From assembly GCF_000691225.1 (NCBI RefSeq), contig NZ_JMSZ01000015.1:147223-211222 (forward strand): a DNA stretch of 64,000 bases, in the 5' to 3' direction. Source of the DNA: Nitrincola lacisaponensis (lineage in GTDB: Bacteria > Pseudomonadota > Gammaproteobacteria > Pseudomonadales > Balneatricaceae). The notes under the pieces are model-generated. The model saw nothing but the letters and a program-made list of their open reading frames with translations. It was not told the origin of the DNA and ran no database searches. Both the position numbers and the translations under genes were made by a program. Positions 47,488 through 56,992 of this stretch are shown here, piece after piece; position 1 is the stretch's first letter, and every line of letters begins with the position of its first letter.

Positions 47488-50007
47488 ATGAATAATCAGT
47501 TACAGCGTTCAGACGCGCTCAAGGTCATGGATATATGTCGCCAGGATGTGGTGACCTGTCAGCAGCATGAAACAGTGGCCAGTGCCATTCGTCTCATGGC
47601 GGACTATAACATAGGATCAGTCATCGTTTGTAATGATCAGCATCCGGTGGGTATTTTGACCCGTCGTGATGCCATGCGCGTTGTGCCCGGTCCTCAGGGT
47701 GAACCGTTACAGGTGAAGCAGGCCATGTCGGCGCCTCTGATCACCATTACACCTGATGCCAGTATTGATGAGCTGGGTATCGAACTGATGTCCGGGCGTA
47801 TTCGTCACGCCGTGGTAGTGGATCAGCAAGGGCGCTTGATTGGCGTGGTGAGTGAGAGCGATATCGTCAACAGTCATGGTCTGGAGCATGATCTGTTCAT
47901 GCGCTCCGTCTATGATGTCTGCAGCCATAATCCATTGCGCTTTCCTGAAGACTGCAGTTTGCGGCTGGCTGTAGAACGTATCCGTGCAGCGGGGCATACT
48001 GCTGCCATGATCGAAGGATTGAATGGCGAGCTCAAAATCATCACCGAAACCGATATCATCCGTTTGCTGGCCAGTGTGCCGGAGAGTCTGGATAAGCCTC
48101 TGTATGATTTTTCCTTCAAAAAACTGATCAGTGTACCGGGTACCATCAGTCTGTTTAATGCCCGTCGTCACTTTCGCAAGCATGGTTTCCGTCATCTGGG
48201 AGTATTGAATGATGCTCAGGAGGTTATCGGACTCGCTTCCTATTCCGATATTCTGCGAAACGTCGAACTGGATTACATCTTCCGCCTGCGTGAGCTGCTG
48301 AATGACCGCAGCTACCGTCTGAATGAAACCCGTAACCATCTGCGTATCATTGAAAAGGTGATTGATTCCTCAATGGAAGGAATCGTCATCTGTAATGCCG
48401 AGGGTAATATTCAGAGTGTTAACCCCGCATTCACCCAGATTACCGGCTATCAGGACTGGGAGGTGATCGGTTCCAATCCCAATATTCTCAGCTCTGGACG
48501 TCATGATAAGGCGTTCTACGACAAAATGTGGGATCAGCTGCGTCGTAAAGGGCGTTGGCAGGGGGAGATCTGGAATCGTAACAAAAGTGGCCGTGTGTAC
48601 CCTGAGTGGCTCAGTATTACCGCAATCGAGAGTGAGCAGGGCGAGGTTATTCAGTATGCGGCCATTTTCCATGATCTGACGGAGATCAAGCGTTCCGAAG
48701 CACGTATCAATAAAATGTCCTATTTTGACGAGGTCACGCATCTCGCCAATCGTCGTTTGTTTATTGATCGACTTCATAATGCACTGGCGTATGCTGCAGA
48801 TCATGACGATATCGTGGCACTGGTAAACCTTGATCTGGACTGGTTCAAGACAATTAATGACCGCTTTGGGCAAACTGAAGGTGATCTGGTTCTCAGAGAA
48901 ATTGCCCGTCGCCTGGAAGAGGCGTTGGGCGATGCGGATACAGCGGCTCGTCCGGGTGGTGATGAATTCAGTATCATCATGACCGGACTAGGTAGTACGG
49001 ATCAATTACCTGCTTTTCTGGACCGTTTGACCAAAGTGATTTCCGCGCCGGTACTGGTTAAAGATACTGAAGTACGCCTGACTGCCAGTATCGGCATTGC
49101 GCTTTTCCCCGTTGATGCTCACGAGGCAGAAGGCTTGCTGCGTTGTGCCGATGCAGCGATGCACGAAGCGAAAAAACTGGGGCGCAACAGCTATCATTTT
49201 TTCTCTTCCGAGCTGGATCAGCAAACACGCTCCCGTTTTCAGCTGACCAGCCTGCTGCAGGGTGCTTTGGAAAAACAGGAGTTTCAGCTCTTCTATCAGC
49301 CCAAGGTTTGCCTGAAAACAGGACAGGTCACCGGTGTTGAAGCGTTGTTGCGCTGGTTCAGCTCAGAGCTGGGCGAAGTCTCACCGTCAGATTTTATTCC
49401 TCTGGCTGAAGATATGGGCTTGATTGATACAATTGGTGACTGGGTGATGGAAGCTGCCATTCAGCAGGCTGTCGCCTGGAAGCAGGCAGGGTTGTCAATC
49501 AATGTCGGTGTAAATGTCTCCGCTCGACAGTTTCAGCGTGGTAACGTTGCCGGGCGTGTGATCGGGCTGCTGAATCGCTATGCTCTGGAACCGCAGTATT
49601 TCAGTATTGAGCTGACTGAGACCAGTTTTATGCATTCAGCCGAAAAAACCCGCTCAGCCATCAGTGAACTGTTGAGACTTGGAGTGTCGGTGGCGATTGA
49701 TGACTTTGGGACGGGCTATTCCAGCCTGAACTATGTGCGTACTCTGGCGTTGAGTCAGCTGAAAATTGATCTCAGCTTTATCCGTAACATTGAAACATCT
49801 GAAAAAGATCGGCGGCTGGTCGAAGCCATGGTAGCCATGGCGCATGCCATGGATCTTGAAGTCATTGCTGAAGGTGTTGAAACGCCGCAACAGTTGGATC
49901 TGCTGCAGCGTATGGGATGTGATCAGGGGCAGGGTTATTATTTCAGCCGGCCTCAGCCAGAAGAAACCCTCACCCGCTGGTTACAAAACCGTCCTTTAAA
50001 GTGCTGA
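47488..50007 (+). CDS. c-di-GMP turnover protein: four CBS motifs, PAS, GGDEF and EAL
   Basis: About 839 residues from ATG 47488. A TTG at 47479 in the same frame has AAGG nine bases upstream and is an alternative start. The N-terminus has two CBS pairs (about 8-270). A PAS domain (about 290-410, IIEKVIDSSMEGIVICNAEG) follows, then a GGDEF domain with an intact GGDEF at 490-494 and an EAL domain with E618 (GVEALLRW), DDFGTGYSSL and later conserved residues. Both enzymatic motifs are intact, so it may make, break or switch c-di-GMP. CBS pairs usually bind adenine nucleotides. No RxxD inhibitory site precedes GGDEF. Confidence 0.93.
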   Translation: MNNQLQRSDALKVMDICRQDVVTCQQHETVASAIRLMADYNIGSVIVCNDQHPVGILTRRDAMRVVPGPQGEPLQVKQAMSAPLITITPDASIDELGIELMSGRIRHAVVVDQQGRLIGVVSESDIVNSHGLEHDLFMRSVYDVCSHNPLRFPEDCSLRLAVERIRAAGHTAAMIEGLNGELKIITETDIIRLLASVPESLDKPLYDFSFKKLISVPGTISLFNARRHFRKHGFRHLGVLNDAQEVIGLASYSDILRNVELDYIFRLRELLNDRSYRLNETRNHLRIIEKVIDSSMEGIVICNAEGNIQSVNPAFTQITGYQDWEVIGSNPNILSSGRHDKAFYDKMWDQLRRKGRWQGEIWNRNKSGRVYPEWLSITAIESEQGEVIQYAAIFHDLTEIKRSEARINKMSYFDEVTHLANRRLFIDRLHNALAYAADHDDIVALVNLDLDWFKTINDRFGQTEGDLVLREIARRLEEALGDADTAARPGGDEFSIIMTGLGSTDQLPAFLDRLTKVISAPVLVKDTEVRLTASIGIALFPVDAHEAEGLLRCADAAMHEAKKLGRNSYHFFSSELDQQTRSRFQLTSLLQGALEKQEFQLFYQPKVCLKTGQVTGVEALLRWFSSELGEVSPSDFIPLAEDMGLIDTIGDWVMEAAIQQAVAWKQAGLSINVGVNVSARQFQRGNVAGRVIGLLNRYALEPQYFSIELTETSFMHSAEKTRSAISELLRLGVSVAIDDFGTGYSSLNYVRTLALSQLKIDLSFIRNIETSEKDRRLVEAMVAMAHAMDLEVIAEGVETPQQLDLLQRMGCDQGQGYYFSRPQPEETLTRWLQNRPLKC

Positions 50008-50577
50008 TCAGAACCAGTCATCCCGACGCTTGCGCCGCTTCGGCATGTAAGGTACCAGTAAACCGAGCAATACGCCGCCCAAAGCAACCAGTCCGCCATG
50101 TGTCAGCCAACGGATCAGATTGCTCTGATCCATATTGGCAATCTCTGACTCCAGCTGGCGTATCTGTTGCTGCAGGCCTTCGACCTGATCAATGTACTCG
50201 GCATTATTACCGGAAACAGCTGCTAACTGATCATTCAGTCGGGCAATCTCCTGGTCCTGGCTGGCAATGCGCGTCTGACTGCTTTCCAGTGCCTCTTCCA
50301 GCTCCGGGAGCTGGCTGAGCTTGCTTTCTCCAGTGGCAACAAACTCAGCAGGTACCCAGCTGGTCCGGCCTGATTCGGTGCGTATCTGTATATACTGGTT
50401 CTGACGACTCAGCACTGTGACCGGCTCGCCACTGTTGACGCGTCCATTGATACGGTATTGATTGCCTGGGCCGCCGTGAGTAAAGACATAGACGTCATCA
50501 GCGATATGTGCAGTTTCCTGGGCCTGAAGCGGTACAGAGAGGGCCAGCAGAAGAGACAGACTGAGTAGCTTTTTCAT
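50008..50577 (-). CDS. TIGR04211-type SH3-domain membrane protein
   Basis: 189 residues. A signal peptide (1-20, PLQAQ) is followed by a bacterial SH3 domain (about 25-85), a coiled coil (about 90-150), a membrane helix (GGLVALGGVLLGLLVPYM) and a short basic tail PKRRKRRDDWF. This order is that of the TIGR04211/YgiM family, anchored in the inner membrane with its SH3 domain in the periplasm. Its function is not established. It converges on the GGDEF-EAL gene with no gap. Confidence 0.85.
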   Translation of the reverse strand: MKKLLSLSLLLALSVPLQAQETAHIADDVYVFTHGGPGNQYRINGRVNSGEPVTVLSRQNQYIQIRTESGRTSWVPAEFVATGESKLSQLPELEEALESSQTRIASQDQEIARLNDQLAAVSGNNAEYIDQVEGLQQQIRQLESEIANMDQSNLIRWLTHGGLVALGGVLLGLLVPYMPKRRKRRDDWF

Positions 50578-50702
50578 GGTTAAACTCGCGTTTGCTTATC
50601 TGGAAACTGACTCATTGTACGGATTGAGCCGCCAATGACCACCCCAATGTTAAAATCGATGTGGATCCGCTACACTGGCGTGTTTTATATTCGGAGATGC
50701 TG

Positions 50703-50984
50703 ATGTCCTGGTTACGTCGACAATTGGGTCGTGTGCTGATTTTGCTGGTGAAGTTTTATCAATACTTCATTAGCCCGATGTTGCCCCCGAGTTGTCGTTA
50801 CGAGCCGACCTGTTCGGCGTACATGATTGAAGCCATCCAGGTTCACGGTCCGTTAAAGGGCTTGTACCTGGGCATTCGCCGTGTGCTCCGATGCCATCCC
50901 CTGCGTGAAGGTGGTTATGATCCAGTGCCGCCTAAATGTGGTTGTTCTGTACCCTGTGATCAGGAAAAAAAAGCTGAAAAATGA
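50703..50984 (+). CDS. yidD: membrane protein insertion efficiency factor YidD
   Basis: 93 residues from the ATG at 50703 ([12 protein letters not shown]), with GGAG about seven bases upstream; a longer frame starting at 50661 was rejected. The signature is complete: [30 protein letters not shown], read in parts, then [18 protein letters not shown]. YidD assists YidC-dependent insertion of inner-membrane proteins. It is usually found between rnpA and yidC; here it stands alone, upstream of phoH. Confidence 0.92.
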   Translation: MSWLRRQLGRVLILLVKFYQYFISPMLPPSCRYEPTCSAYMIEAIQVHGPLKGLYLGIRRVLRCHPLREGGYDPVPPKCGCSVPCDQEKKAEK

Positions 50985-51067
50985 TGTCATTGCCGCCTTC
51001 GGGTGGTTGTGAATCGAGAGCGGATCGGCTAGTTTGAAGGAAACGTCTCCGCAAAGGAAAAACGCAG

Positions 51068-52465
51068 ATGAATGCCTCAAAAGCCTCACGCCTGTATATC
51101 CTCGACACTAACGTTCTGCTGCATGATCCCAAGTGCCTTTATGAGTTCAAAGAGCAGGACATCACCATTCCGATGACAGTCCTGGAAGAGCTGGATGATA
51201 TCAAGGACCGCAAAAAACACGTGTCTCAGGAAGCCAGGCACGCGATTCGCTCTATTGATGATATCCTCAGTACAGCGACCAATCCCGAGCAGATTACTAA
51301 AGGGGTACGTATCCTGCTGCCAGGCAAGGATCGTGATGAAAAGCTGGGACGCCTGAGCATTTTTCCGGACCATGAGCTGACCACTCGTGCGGGCTTTTTG
51401 CCGGATGAGCGCAACAAAGACAACAAGATCATTAACTGTGCCTTGCATCTGCAGGCCACCTTTCCGCACCGTCAGGTAGTACTGGTCACCAAAGATATCA
51501 ATATGCGCCTCAAGGCGATGGGTGCGGGCCTCAAGCGGGTTGAAGATTACCGTACAGACCAGTTGGTGTCGGATGTTGAGCTCTTGCCAACCGGCTACAC
51601 CTGTCTTGAAACACCTTTCTGGGAGCAGGTGGAACATGTTGAGAGTTTTCAGCGTGACGGCAAAACCTATCACAAGGTCAGTCGTGCGCTGTTGCCCAAT
51701 ACCTGGATGAACGAGTACCTCTATGACTCAACCCAGGATTTTGCAGCACGTACCGTAGCCATTGATGAGACCAGTGTCACCTTGCTGGATCTGGGTTATC
51801 AGCATCTGATGGATCAGTGCTGCTGGGGTATTTCGCCGATCAATATTCAGCAGGCGTTTGCCATGCAGTCGATGCTTGATCAGGATCTGGATCTGAGTAT
51901 TTTCCTGGGTTCTGCCGGTTCCGGTAAAACGCTGATCGCCCTTGCCTGTGCACTGGAAATGGTGATCGAACAAGGGCAGTACAACAAAATCATTGTCACA
52001 CGTTCAACGCCACCGGTAGCTGAAGATATCGGCTTCCTGCCTGGCACCGAAGAAGAAAAGATGACGCCCTGGATGAGTGCCATCAGTGACAACCTGGAAG
52101 CGATGCATGAGCAGGATGAACGTCCACAGAGCAGCGTCAAGTATGCACTGGAAAAAGCCAATCTGCAGTTCAAGTCGCTGAACTTTATCCGCGGACGCAG
52201 TATCCAGAAAGCTGTTGTGTTAATTGATGAGTCACAAAACCTGACACCACAGCAACTTAAAACTATAATCACGCGCTGCGGTAAGGGCACTAAAATTATA
52301 TGTATGGGTAACCTGGCTCAGATCGACTCCAATTATCTGACGCCACTGACATCCGGTTTAACCTATATAGTTGAGCGCTTCCGCGATTTTGAGGGCTCTG
52401 CCAGCGTTCACTTCGAAGGTGTGTTCCGTTCACGCCTGGCGGAATATGCTGAAGAGCATCTATAA
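51068..52465 (+). CDS. PhoH-family ATPase with N-terminal PIN domain
   Basis: 465 residues. A PIN nuclease-like domain (about 1-140, LYILDTNVLLHDPKCLYEF, with the family's aspartate and EELDDIK acids) is joined to a PhoH ATPase domain with Walker A GSAGSGKT (K287) and VVLIDESQNLTPQQLKTIITR. The PIN-PhoH (PhoH2/YlaK) layout is associated with ATP-driven RNA unwinding and cleavage. No small antitoxin gene is seen next to it. AAAGG lies about ten bases before the start. Confidence 0.92.
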   Translation: MNASKASRLYILDTNVLLHDPKCLYEFKEQDITIPMTVLEELDDIKDRKKHVSQEARHAIRSIDDILSTATNPEQITKGVRILLPGKDRDEKLGRLSIFPDHELTTRAGFLPDERNKDNKIINCALHLQATFPHRQVVLVTKDINMRLKAMGAGLKRVEDYRTDQLVSDVELLPTGYTCLETPFWEQVEHVESFQRDGKTYHKVSRALLPNTWMNEYLYDSTQDFAARTVAIDETSVTLLDLGYQHLMDQCCWGISPINIQQAFAMQSMLDQDLDLSIFLGSAGSGKTLIALACALEMVIEQGQYNKIIVTRSTPPVAEDIGFLPGTEEEKMTPWMSAISDNLEAMHEQDERPQSSVKYALEKANLQFKSLNFIRGRSIQKAVVLIDESQNLTPQQLKTIITRCGKGTKIICMGNLAQIDSNYLTPLTSGLTYIVERFRDFEGSASVHFEGVFRSRLAEYAEEHL

Positions 52466-52522
52466 CTAACGAGTCAATGCAGAGGGCAGCGAGCTGTCCT
52501 CTGTCATGCCGAGGAAAGCGGG

Positions 52523-54700
52523 ATGTTTGCGGCCCACAGCGTTATCCTGATCATACTGGTTTATGTGCTGCTATTGTTTGGTCTGGCGCTTTGGGTGGAA
52601 CGGCGAACCCGTTATCGCAGCAGCAGTGTCATGCCCGGTTGGGTGTATGCGCTTTCCCTGGCAGTGTTTTTTACCTCCTGGACCTTCTATGGCAGCGTCG
52701 GTTTTGCGGTGCATTCCGGTATGCTGTTCCTGGGGATCTATATCGGTGCCCTGCTCAGTGTGATTTTCTGGTGGGTAACGCTGCGGCGCATGGTCGCGGT
52801 CAAGGAAGTCTTCCGTATCACCAGTATTGCTGACTTTATCTCCACCCGATATCGACGCTCCCAGCGTATTGCTGCGCTGGTGACACTGCTCGCTCTGAGT
52901 GGTATCGCACCTTATATCTCGCTGCAACTGACGGCTGTCGTCAGCAGTTTCAGCATTATTACGGGCAGCCACGAAAGCGAAGCCTGGGATATGACCGGCA
53001 TGCTGGTGATGCTGATGATGCTGGTGTTTACCATCATGTTTGGTATTCGCCGACTTGATCCGACCGAGCGCCACAGTGGCATGATTGCCGTGCTGGTAGC
53101 TGAGTGCCTGGTAAAGCTGGTGGCATTGGTGGTCGTAGGCATCTTTATTCTGCGTGCTGTGTTTGGCGATATGAGTAGTCTGATGGAAACGCTCAGTCAT
53201 GAAGAGATGCTCTACCTGACCGAATTTCGTCAGCCGTCTCATTCAGGCCTGATGTGGACTACCTTGATCGTACTGGGCTTTGCTGCTGTTCAGTTCCTGC
53301 CGCGTCAGTTTCATGTCAGTGTGGTTGAAAGCAGTGATCAGCGCCATATCAAGACCGCCATGTGGATGTTCCCGCTCTATCTGGTGGTGATTAACCTCTT
53401 CGTGATTCCGATCGCCGCAGCGGGCCTGAAGCTCGGGTTGCCGTTGGCATCAGCCGATTTCTTTGTACTCAAGGTGCCGCAATATCTGGGTCATGACATG
53501 ATGACGCTGCTGGCATTTATCGGCGGTTTTGCTGCGGCAACCGGCATGATCATCATTTCCACCATGACACTGGCAACCATGACCTCCAACCATCTGGTAT
53601 TGCCCGTGTGCGAGAAGGTCGGTTTCCTTGAACCGCTGCAGGGCTACCTGTTGCAAGTCCGCTGGGTTATTGCCGCACTGATACTGACATCCAGCTATGT
53701 CCTGGCAATGGTGTTGAGTAACTCCTACATTCTTGCGGCCATGGGGCTGATCTCCTTTGTGGCGATTCTGCAGCTGGCGCCACCGGTGTTGATCGGTATG
53801 TTCTGGCGCCATGGTAACAGCATGGGAGCCATGACCGGTTTGTTGGCCGGATATCTGCTGTGGGGCTGGACACTGATCATCCCCTCGATGATTGCAGAGG
53901 GCTGGTTGCCTGAATCCATCATGGTTACCGGGCCTTTTGGTATCGCCTGGTTACGTCCGGAAGCTTTTCTTGGAATCGACTTCCTGCCGCCACTGGTACA
54001 CAGCGTCTTCTGGTCCATGCTGTTTAATGTGCTTTTCTACTTGCTGGGTTCCTGGTTCTATCACCCTCAAAAACATGAGCGGGCGCTGACGCGTGAGTTT
54101 ATGGCGGCCATGTTGTCGCGGGGCAAGATTGCCGGCAAGGCCCGGCCTACAGGTCTGGATGCCTATATTGCGCTGGAGCCCAAGCTCGTTGAAGCGAATG
54201 ATCTGCTGGTGCGTTACCTGGGTGCCGATAAAGCCGAAGAAGCGGTATTGCGTATCACCGATGATCTTCAGGTCAGTGGTAAACCTTACCTGACCATTAT
54301 TGAACTGATGGAGTTTCATCGCATGCTGGAGCATGTGCTGGCAGGCTCGATTGGTTCGGCCAGTGCGCATACGGCAATGGAAGAGCGTATTACCTATACC
54401 GAACGTGAAGCCGCTGATCTCAAGGCGCTCTACAGTCACATCGTGAATGAGCTGCAGGGGCAGGTCAGGGCGGATCAGGCAGAAGAGGGTACTTTGGGTG
54501 GTTACCAGTTCCTGGATCAGATGCAGAGCCAGCTGGATGAGATGGAAGCCACCATCAGCGAGCAAAAGACGCGTATATCAGAGTTGGAGTCTCGGCTTGA
54601 AGCCCGTTATGAAGAGATCTTCAAGCACCGTATGGAAGCCCAGAAACTGCGGGTTGAAAATGAAAGCCTGCGCCGCCGTCTGGTGGACGAAACAGATTAA
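52523..54700 (+). CDS. SLC5-STAC membrane protein without a kinase domain
   Basis: 725 residues. About 12-13 helices (1-510) form a sodium/solute symporter-like (SLC5) domain as at the N-terminus of CbrA-type sensors (LAVFFTSWTFYGSVG, FLPRQFHVSVVE). A STAC-like domain follows (about 545-650, EPKLVEANDLLVRYLGADKAEEAVLR). In CbrA-like proteins PAS and kinase domains come next; here the protein ends in a coiled coil (about 660-725) with no H, N or G boxes. It may be a transporter or a receptor acting through a partner. The start is preceded by GAGGAA. speA follows 12 bases later. Confidence 0.88.
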   Translation: MFAAHSVILIILVYVLLLFGLALWVERRTRYRSSSVMPGWVYALSLAVFFTSWTFYGSVGFAVHSGMLFLGIYIGALLSVIFWWVTLRRMVAVKEVFRITSIADFISTRYRRSQRIAALVTLLALSGIAPYISLQLTAVVSSFSIITGSHESEAWDMTGMLVMLMMLVFTIMFGIRRLDPTERHSGMIAVLVAECLVKLVALVVVGIFILRAVFGDMSSLMETLSHEEMLYLTEFRQPSHSGLMWTTLIVLGFAAVQFLPRQFHVSVVESSDQRHIKTAMWMFPLYLVVINLFVIPIAAAGLKLGLPLASADFFVLKVPQYLGHDMMTLLAFIGGFAAATGMIIISTMTLATMTSNHLVLPVCEKVGFLEPLQGYLLQVRWVIAALILTSSYVLAMVLSNSYILAAMGLISFVAILQLAPPVLIGMFWRHGNSMGAMTGLLAGYLLWGWTLIIPSMIAEGWLPESIMVTGPFGIAWLRPEAFLGIDFLPPLVHSVFWSMLFNVLFYLLGSWFYHPQKHERALTREFMAAMLSRGKIAGKARPTGLDAYIALEPKLVEANDLLVRYLGADKAEEAVLRITDDLQVSGKPYLTIIELMEFHRMLEHVLAGSIGSASAHTAMEERITYTEREAADLKALYSHIVNELQGQVRADQAEEGTLGGYQFLDQMQSQLDEMEATISEQKTRISELESRLEARYEEIFKHRMEAQKLRVENESLRRRLVDETD

Positions 54701-54712
54701 TCAGGAGTAGCG

Positions 54713-56617
54713 ATGACGGACTGGAATGCCCAGGACAGCCTGGCCCTTTACAATGTCTCCCGTTGGGGAGCTGGTTATTTCGGCATCTCGGATGCGGGTG
54801 ATGCCACTGTGCGTGATACGGTTTCTGGCGCTGAGGTCAGTTTTGCTGAAATTCTGCAAATGGTTCAGGCAAGAGGTCTGGAACTGCCGGTACTGATTCG
54901 TTTTCCTCACATCCTGCGTCACCGAGTCGCCAGTCTGGTCGACAGTTTTGCCCGTGCGATTGAGCATGAGGAGTATCAGGGCCGTTTCACCAGCGTCTAT
55001 CCCATCAAGGTCAACCAGCAACGAGAGGTGGTTGAAGCAATTGTATCCGGCCAGCGTCAGGTCTTAAACGGACACACCGGCCTGGAGGCGGGTAGCAAGC
55101 CGGAACTTCTGGCGGTTCTGGCACTGTCAGAGCCAGGCAAGTCGACCATTATCTGTAATGGCTATAAAGATGAAGACTATATTCGTCTGGCACTAACCGG
55201 TGAGCGTCTGGGGCACAAAGTCTACATCGTGCTGGAAAAATCCAGCGAACTGAACGATGTATTGCGTGTCGCCGCTGAGCTGAAGGTGCAGCCTCGAATT
55301 GGTGTGCGTGCGCGTTTATCGACTGTCGGTAAAGGCAACTGGCAAGACAGTGGTGGCCTGAAATCCAAATTTGGTCTGTCGGCCAGCGAAATCCTGAAAA
55401 CCATCGAGATCCTGCGCAGTCATGACCAGATACAGGCTTTCCAGCTGTTGCACTTTCATCTGGGCAGTCAGATTGCCAATATTCAGGATATCCGGGTCGG
55501 GTTGCGTGAAGCAGCCTGCTTTTATGCACAGCTGCGTCTGATGGGGATGCCCGTTGATGTGGCAGATGTTGGCGGTGGCTTAGGGATAGATTACGAAGGC
55601 ACGGCCTCGCGCAGTGTCTGCTCGATGAACTATACCCTGGATGAGTATGCCAAGCGGGTGGTGCAGGCCTTCAAGGAAGTCGCACTGGAGCATGATCTGC
55701 CGCAGCCCCAACTGATCAGTGAGTCCGGTCGTGCAGTGACTGCTCATCATGCGGTGCTGGTCACTAACATTATCGGTATTGAACAACAGGTCGTACACAG
55801 CCTGTCAGCACCTGATGAGGATGCCCACCTGCTGTTACAGCGCATCTGGCAGAACTACCAGGATGCGCTGGGTCGTGAGCGCAGTTTGAGTGAGGTCTAT
55901 CATGACCTGATTACCCATAATCAGGACCTCAACCATGCCTTTACCCATGGTGATCTGACCCTGCTGGATCGTGCGTCAGGTGAGCAGATGATGCGGGCCA
56001 CGGCACTTTATCTGATGCAGCGCCTGAATCCGGCCAAGCGTCATCACAGTGCCATACTGGATGAGCTGAATGAGCAGATGGCGGATAAACTGTTTGCCAA
56101 TTTCTCGCTGTTCCAGTCCCTGCCGGATGTCTGGGGTATTGATCAGATCTTCCCGATCCTGCCACTGCGTGATCTCGACAAGTACCCGTCACGCCGTGGC
56201 GTGATCCGTGATATCACCTGTGACTCGGATGGTCGTATAGATCAGTATGTGGATGGCGAAGGTCTGGAAACCACCTTGCCCTACCCGCCAATGGAAGCCA
56301 CCCAGGGGCTGCTGGGGTTTTTCCTGGTGGGCGCCTATCAGGAAATTCTCGGTGATCTGCACAACCTGTTTGGTGATACCGACGCGGCGAATGTTGAGTT
56401 CAATGAGGCCGGACAGGTCGAAATTAGCTACCTGCAACGTGGCGATACCGTCGCCCGGGTGCTGCAGTACGTCAACTTCAACCCGGACAAGCTGCTGGAG
56501 TCTTTGAACCGTCAGGTCGCTGCCGCCAACTGGAGTGCTGCGGAGAAAAAGCAAACCATTCGGGAGTTGCGTATGGGTATGGATGACACGACCTATCTGG
56601 AACAGCCGAGCCTTTAA
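54713..56617 (+). CDS. speA: biosynthetic arginine decarboxylase SpeA
   Basis: 634 residues, the length of SpeA. The pyridoxal phosphate lysine is K99 (VYPIKVNQQREVV). HLGSQIANIQDIRVGL, DVGGGLGIDYEGT and SESGRAVTAHHAVL belong to the fold III barrel, and a C-terminal beta domain follows. It converts arginine to agmatine, the first step of the agmatine route to putrescine. No speB or aguA/aguB is adjacent. CAGGAG precedes the start. The higBA module begins 86 bases beyond its stop. Confidence 0.96.
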   Translation: MTDWNAQDSLALYNVSRWGAGYFGISDAGDATVRDTVSGAEVSFAEILQMVQARGLELPVLIRFPHILRHRVASLVDSFARAIEHEEYQGRFTSVYPIKVNQQREVVEAIVSGQRQVLNGHTGLEAGSKPELLAVLALSEPGKSTIICNGYKDEDYIRLALTGERLGHKVYIVLEKSSELNDVLRVAAELKVQPRIGVRARLSTVGKGNWQDSGGLKSKFGLSASEILKTIEILRSHDQIQAFQLLHFHLGSQIANIQDIRVGLREAACFYAQLRLMGMPVDVADVGGGLGIDYEGTASRSVCSMNYTLDEYAKRVVQAFKEVALEHDLPQPQLISESGRAVTAHHAVLVTNIIGIEQQVVHSLSAPDEDAHLLLQRIWQNYQDALGRERSLSEVYHDLITHNQDLNHAFTHGDLTLLDRASGEQMMRATALYLMQRLNPAKRHHSAILDELNEQMADKLFANFSLFQSLPDVWGIDQIFPILPLRDLDKYPSRRGVIRDITCDSDGRIDQYVDGEGLETTLPYPPMEATQGLLGFFLVGAYQEILGDLHNLFGDTDAANVEFNEAGQVEISYLQRGDTVARVLQYVNFNPDKLLESLNRQVAAANWSAAEKKQTIRELRMGMDDTTYLEQPSL

Positions 56618-56662
56618 CTGCGGATTTATTGTCAAGAGCGTTATTATACCGTGTCTGGATGG

Positions 56663-56697
56663 TAACGTTTGACGTTATTAGTGTGTTGCGTTAATAT
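56663..56697 (+). promoter_or_regulatory. higBA promoter and operator
   Basis: TTGACG (56669-56674) and TAATAT (56692-56697) are 17 bases apart. The perfect dyad TAACG-TTTGA-CGTTA (56663-56677) covers the -35 and is a natural operator for the HigA antitoxin. The -10 ends only six bases before the higB ATG, so the message may be leaderless. Confidence 0.65.
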
Positions 56698-56703
56698 TTT
56701 ATT

Positions 56704-56982
56704 ATGATCATATCGTTTAAATGTAAGGATACTCAAAAGCTTGCGGAAGGATATCGCGTTAAGCGATTTATCAACATTGAACGTGCAGCAGTGAGAAAAA
56801 TTCGACAACTTCAGGTAGCTGTTCAGCTGAGTGACCTTAAAATACCGCCGGGTAATATGTTGGAGTCGCTATCTGGTGATCGTCAGGGGCAGCACAGTAT
56901 TAGAATCAATAAACAATTTCGAGTGTGTTTTCGCTGGAGCAAAATGGGAGCGGAAGATGTTGAAATTGTTGATTATCATTAG
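56704..56982 (+). CDS. higB: HigB-type toxin of a toxin-antitoxin module
   Basis: 92 residues of the RelE/ParE superfamily, HigB group (RRAVRKIRQL-like RAAVRKIRQLQ, then LESLSGDRQGQHSIRINKQFRVCFRW). HigB toxins cut mRNA on the ribosome. Toxin-first order with the antitoxin 10 bases downstream is the typical hig arrangement. No Shine-Dalgarno is present before the ATG (TATTTTATT), and the promoter is so close that the transcript may begin at the start codon. Base composition is AT-richer than the neighbours, which suggests acquisition by transfer. Confidence 0.92.
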   Translation: MIISFKCKDTQKLAEGYRVKRFINIERAAVRKIRQLQVAVQLSDLKIPPGNMLESLSGDRQGQHSIRINKQFRVCFRWSKMGAEDVEIVDYH

Positions 56983-56992
56983 GAGTTAAAGC

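Noticed and set aside
52523..54700. Plain sodium/proline symporter annotation
   Set aside because: The STAC-like segment and the terminal coiled coil after the helices do not belong to ordinary transporters of the family.
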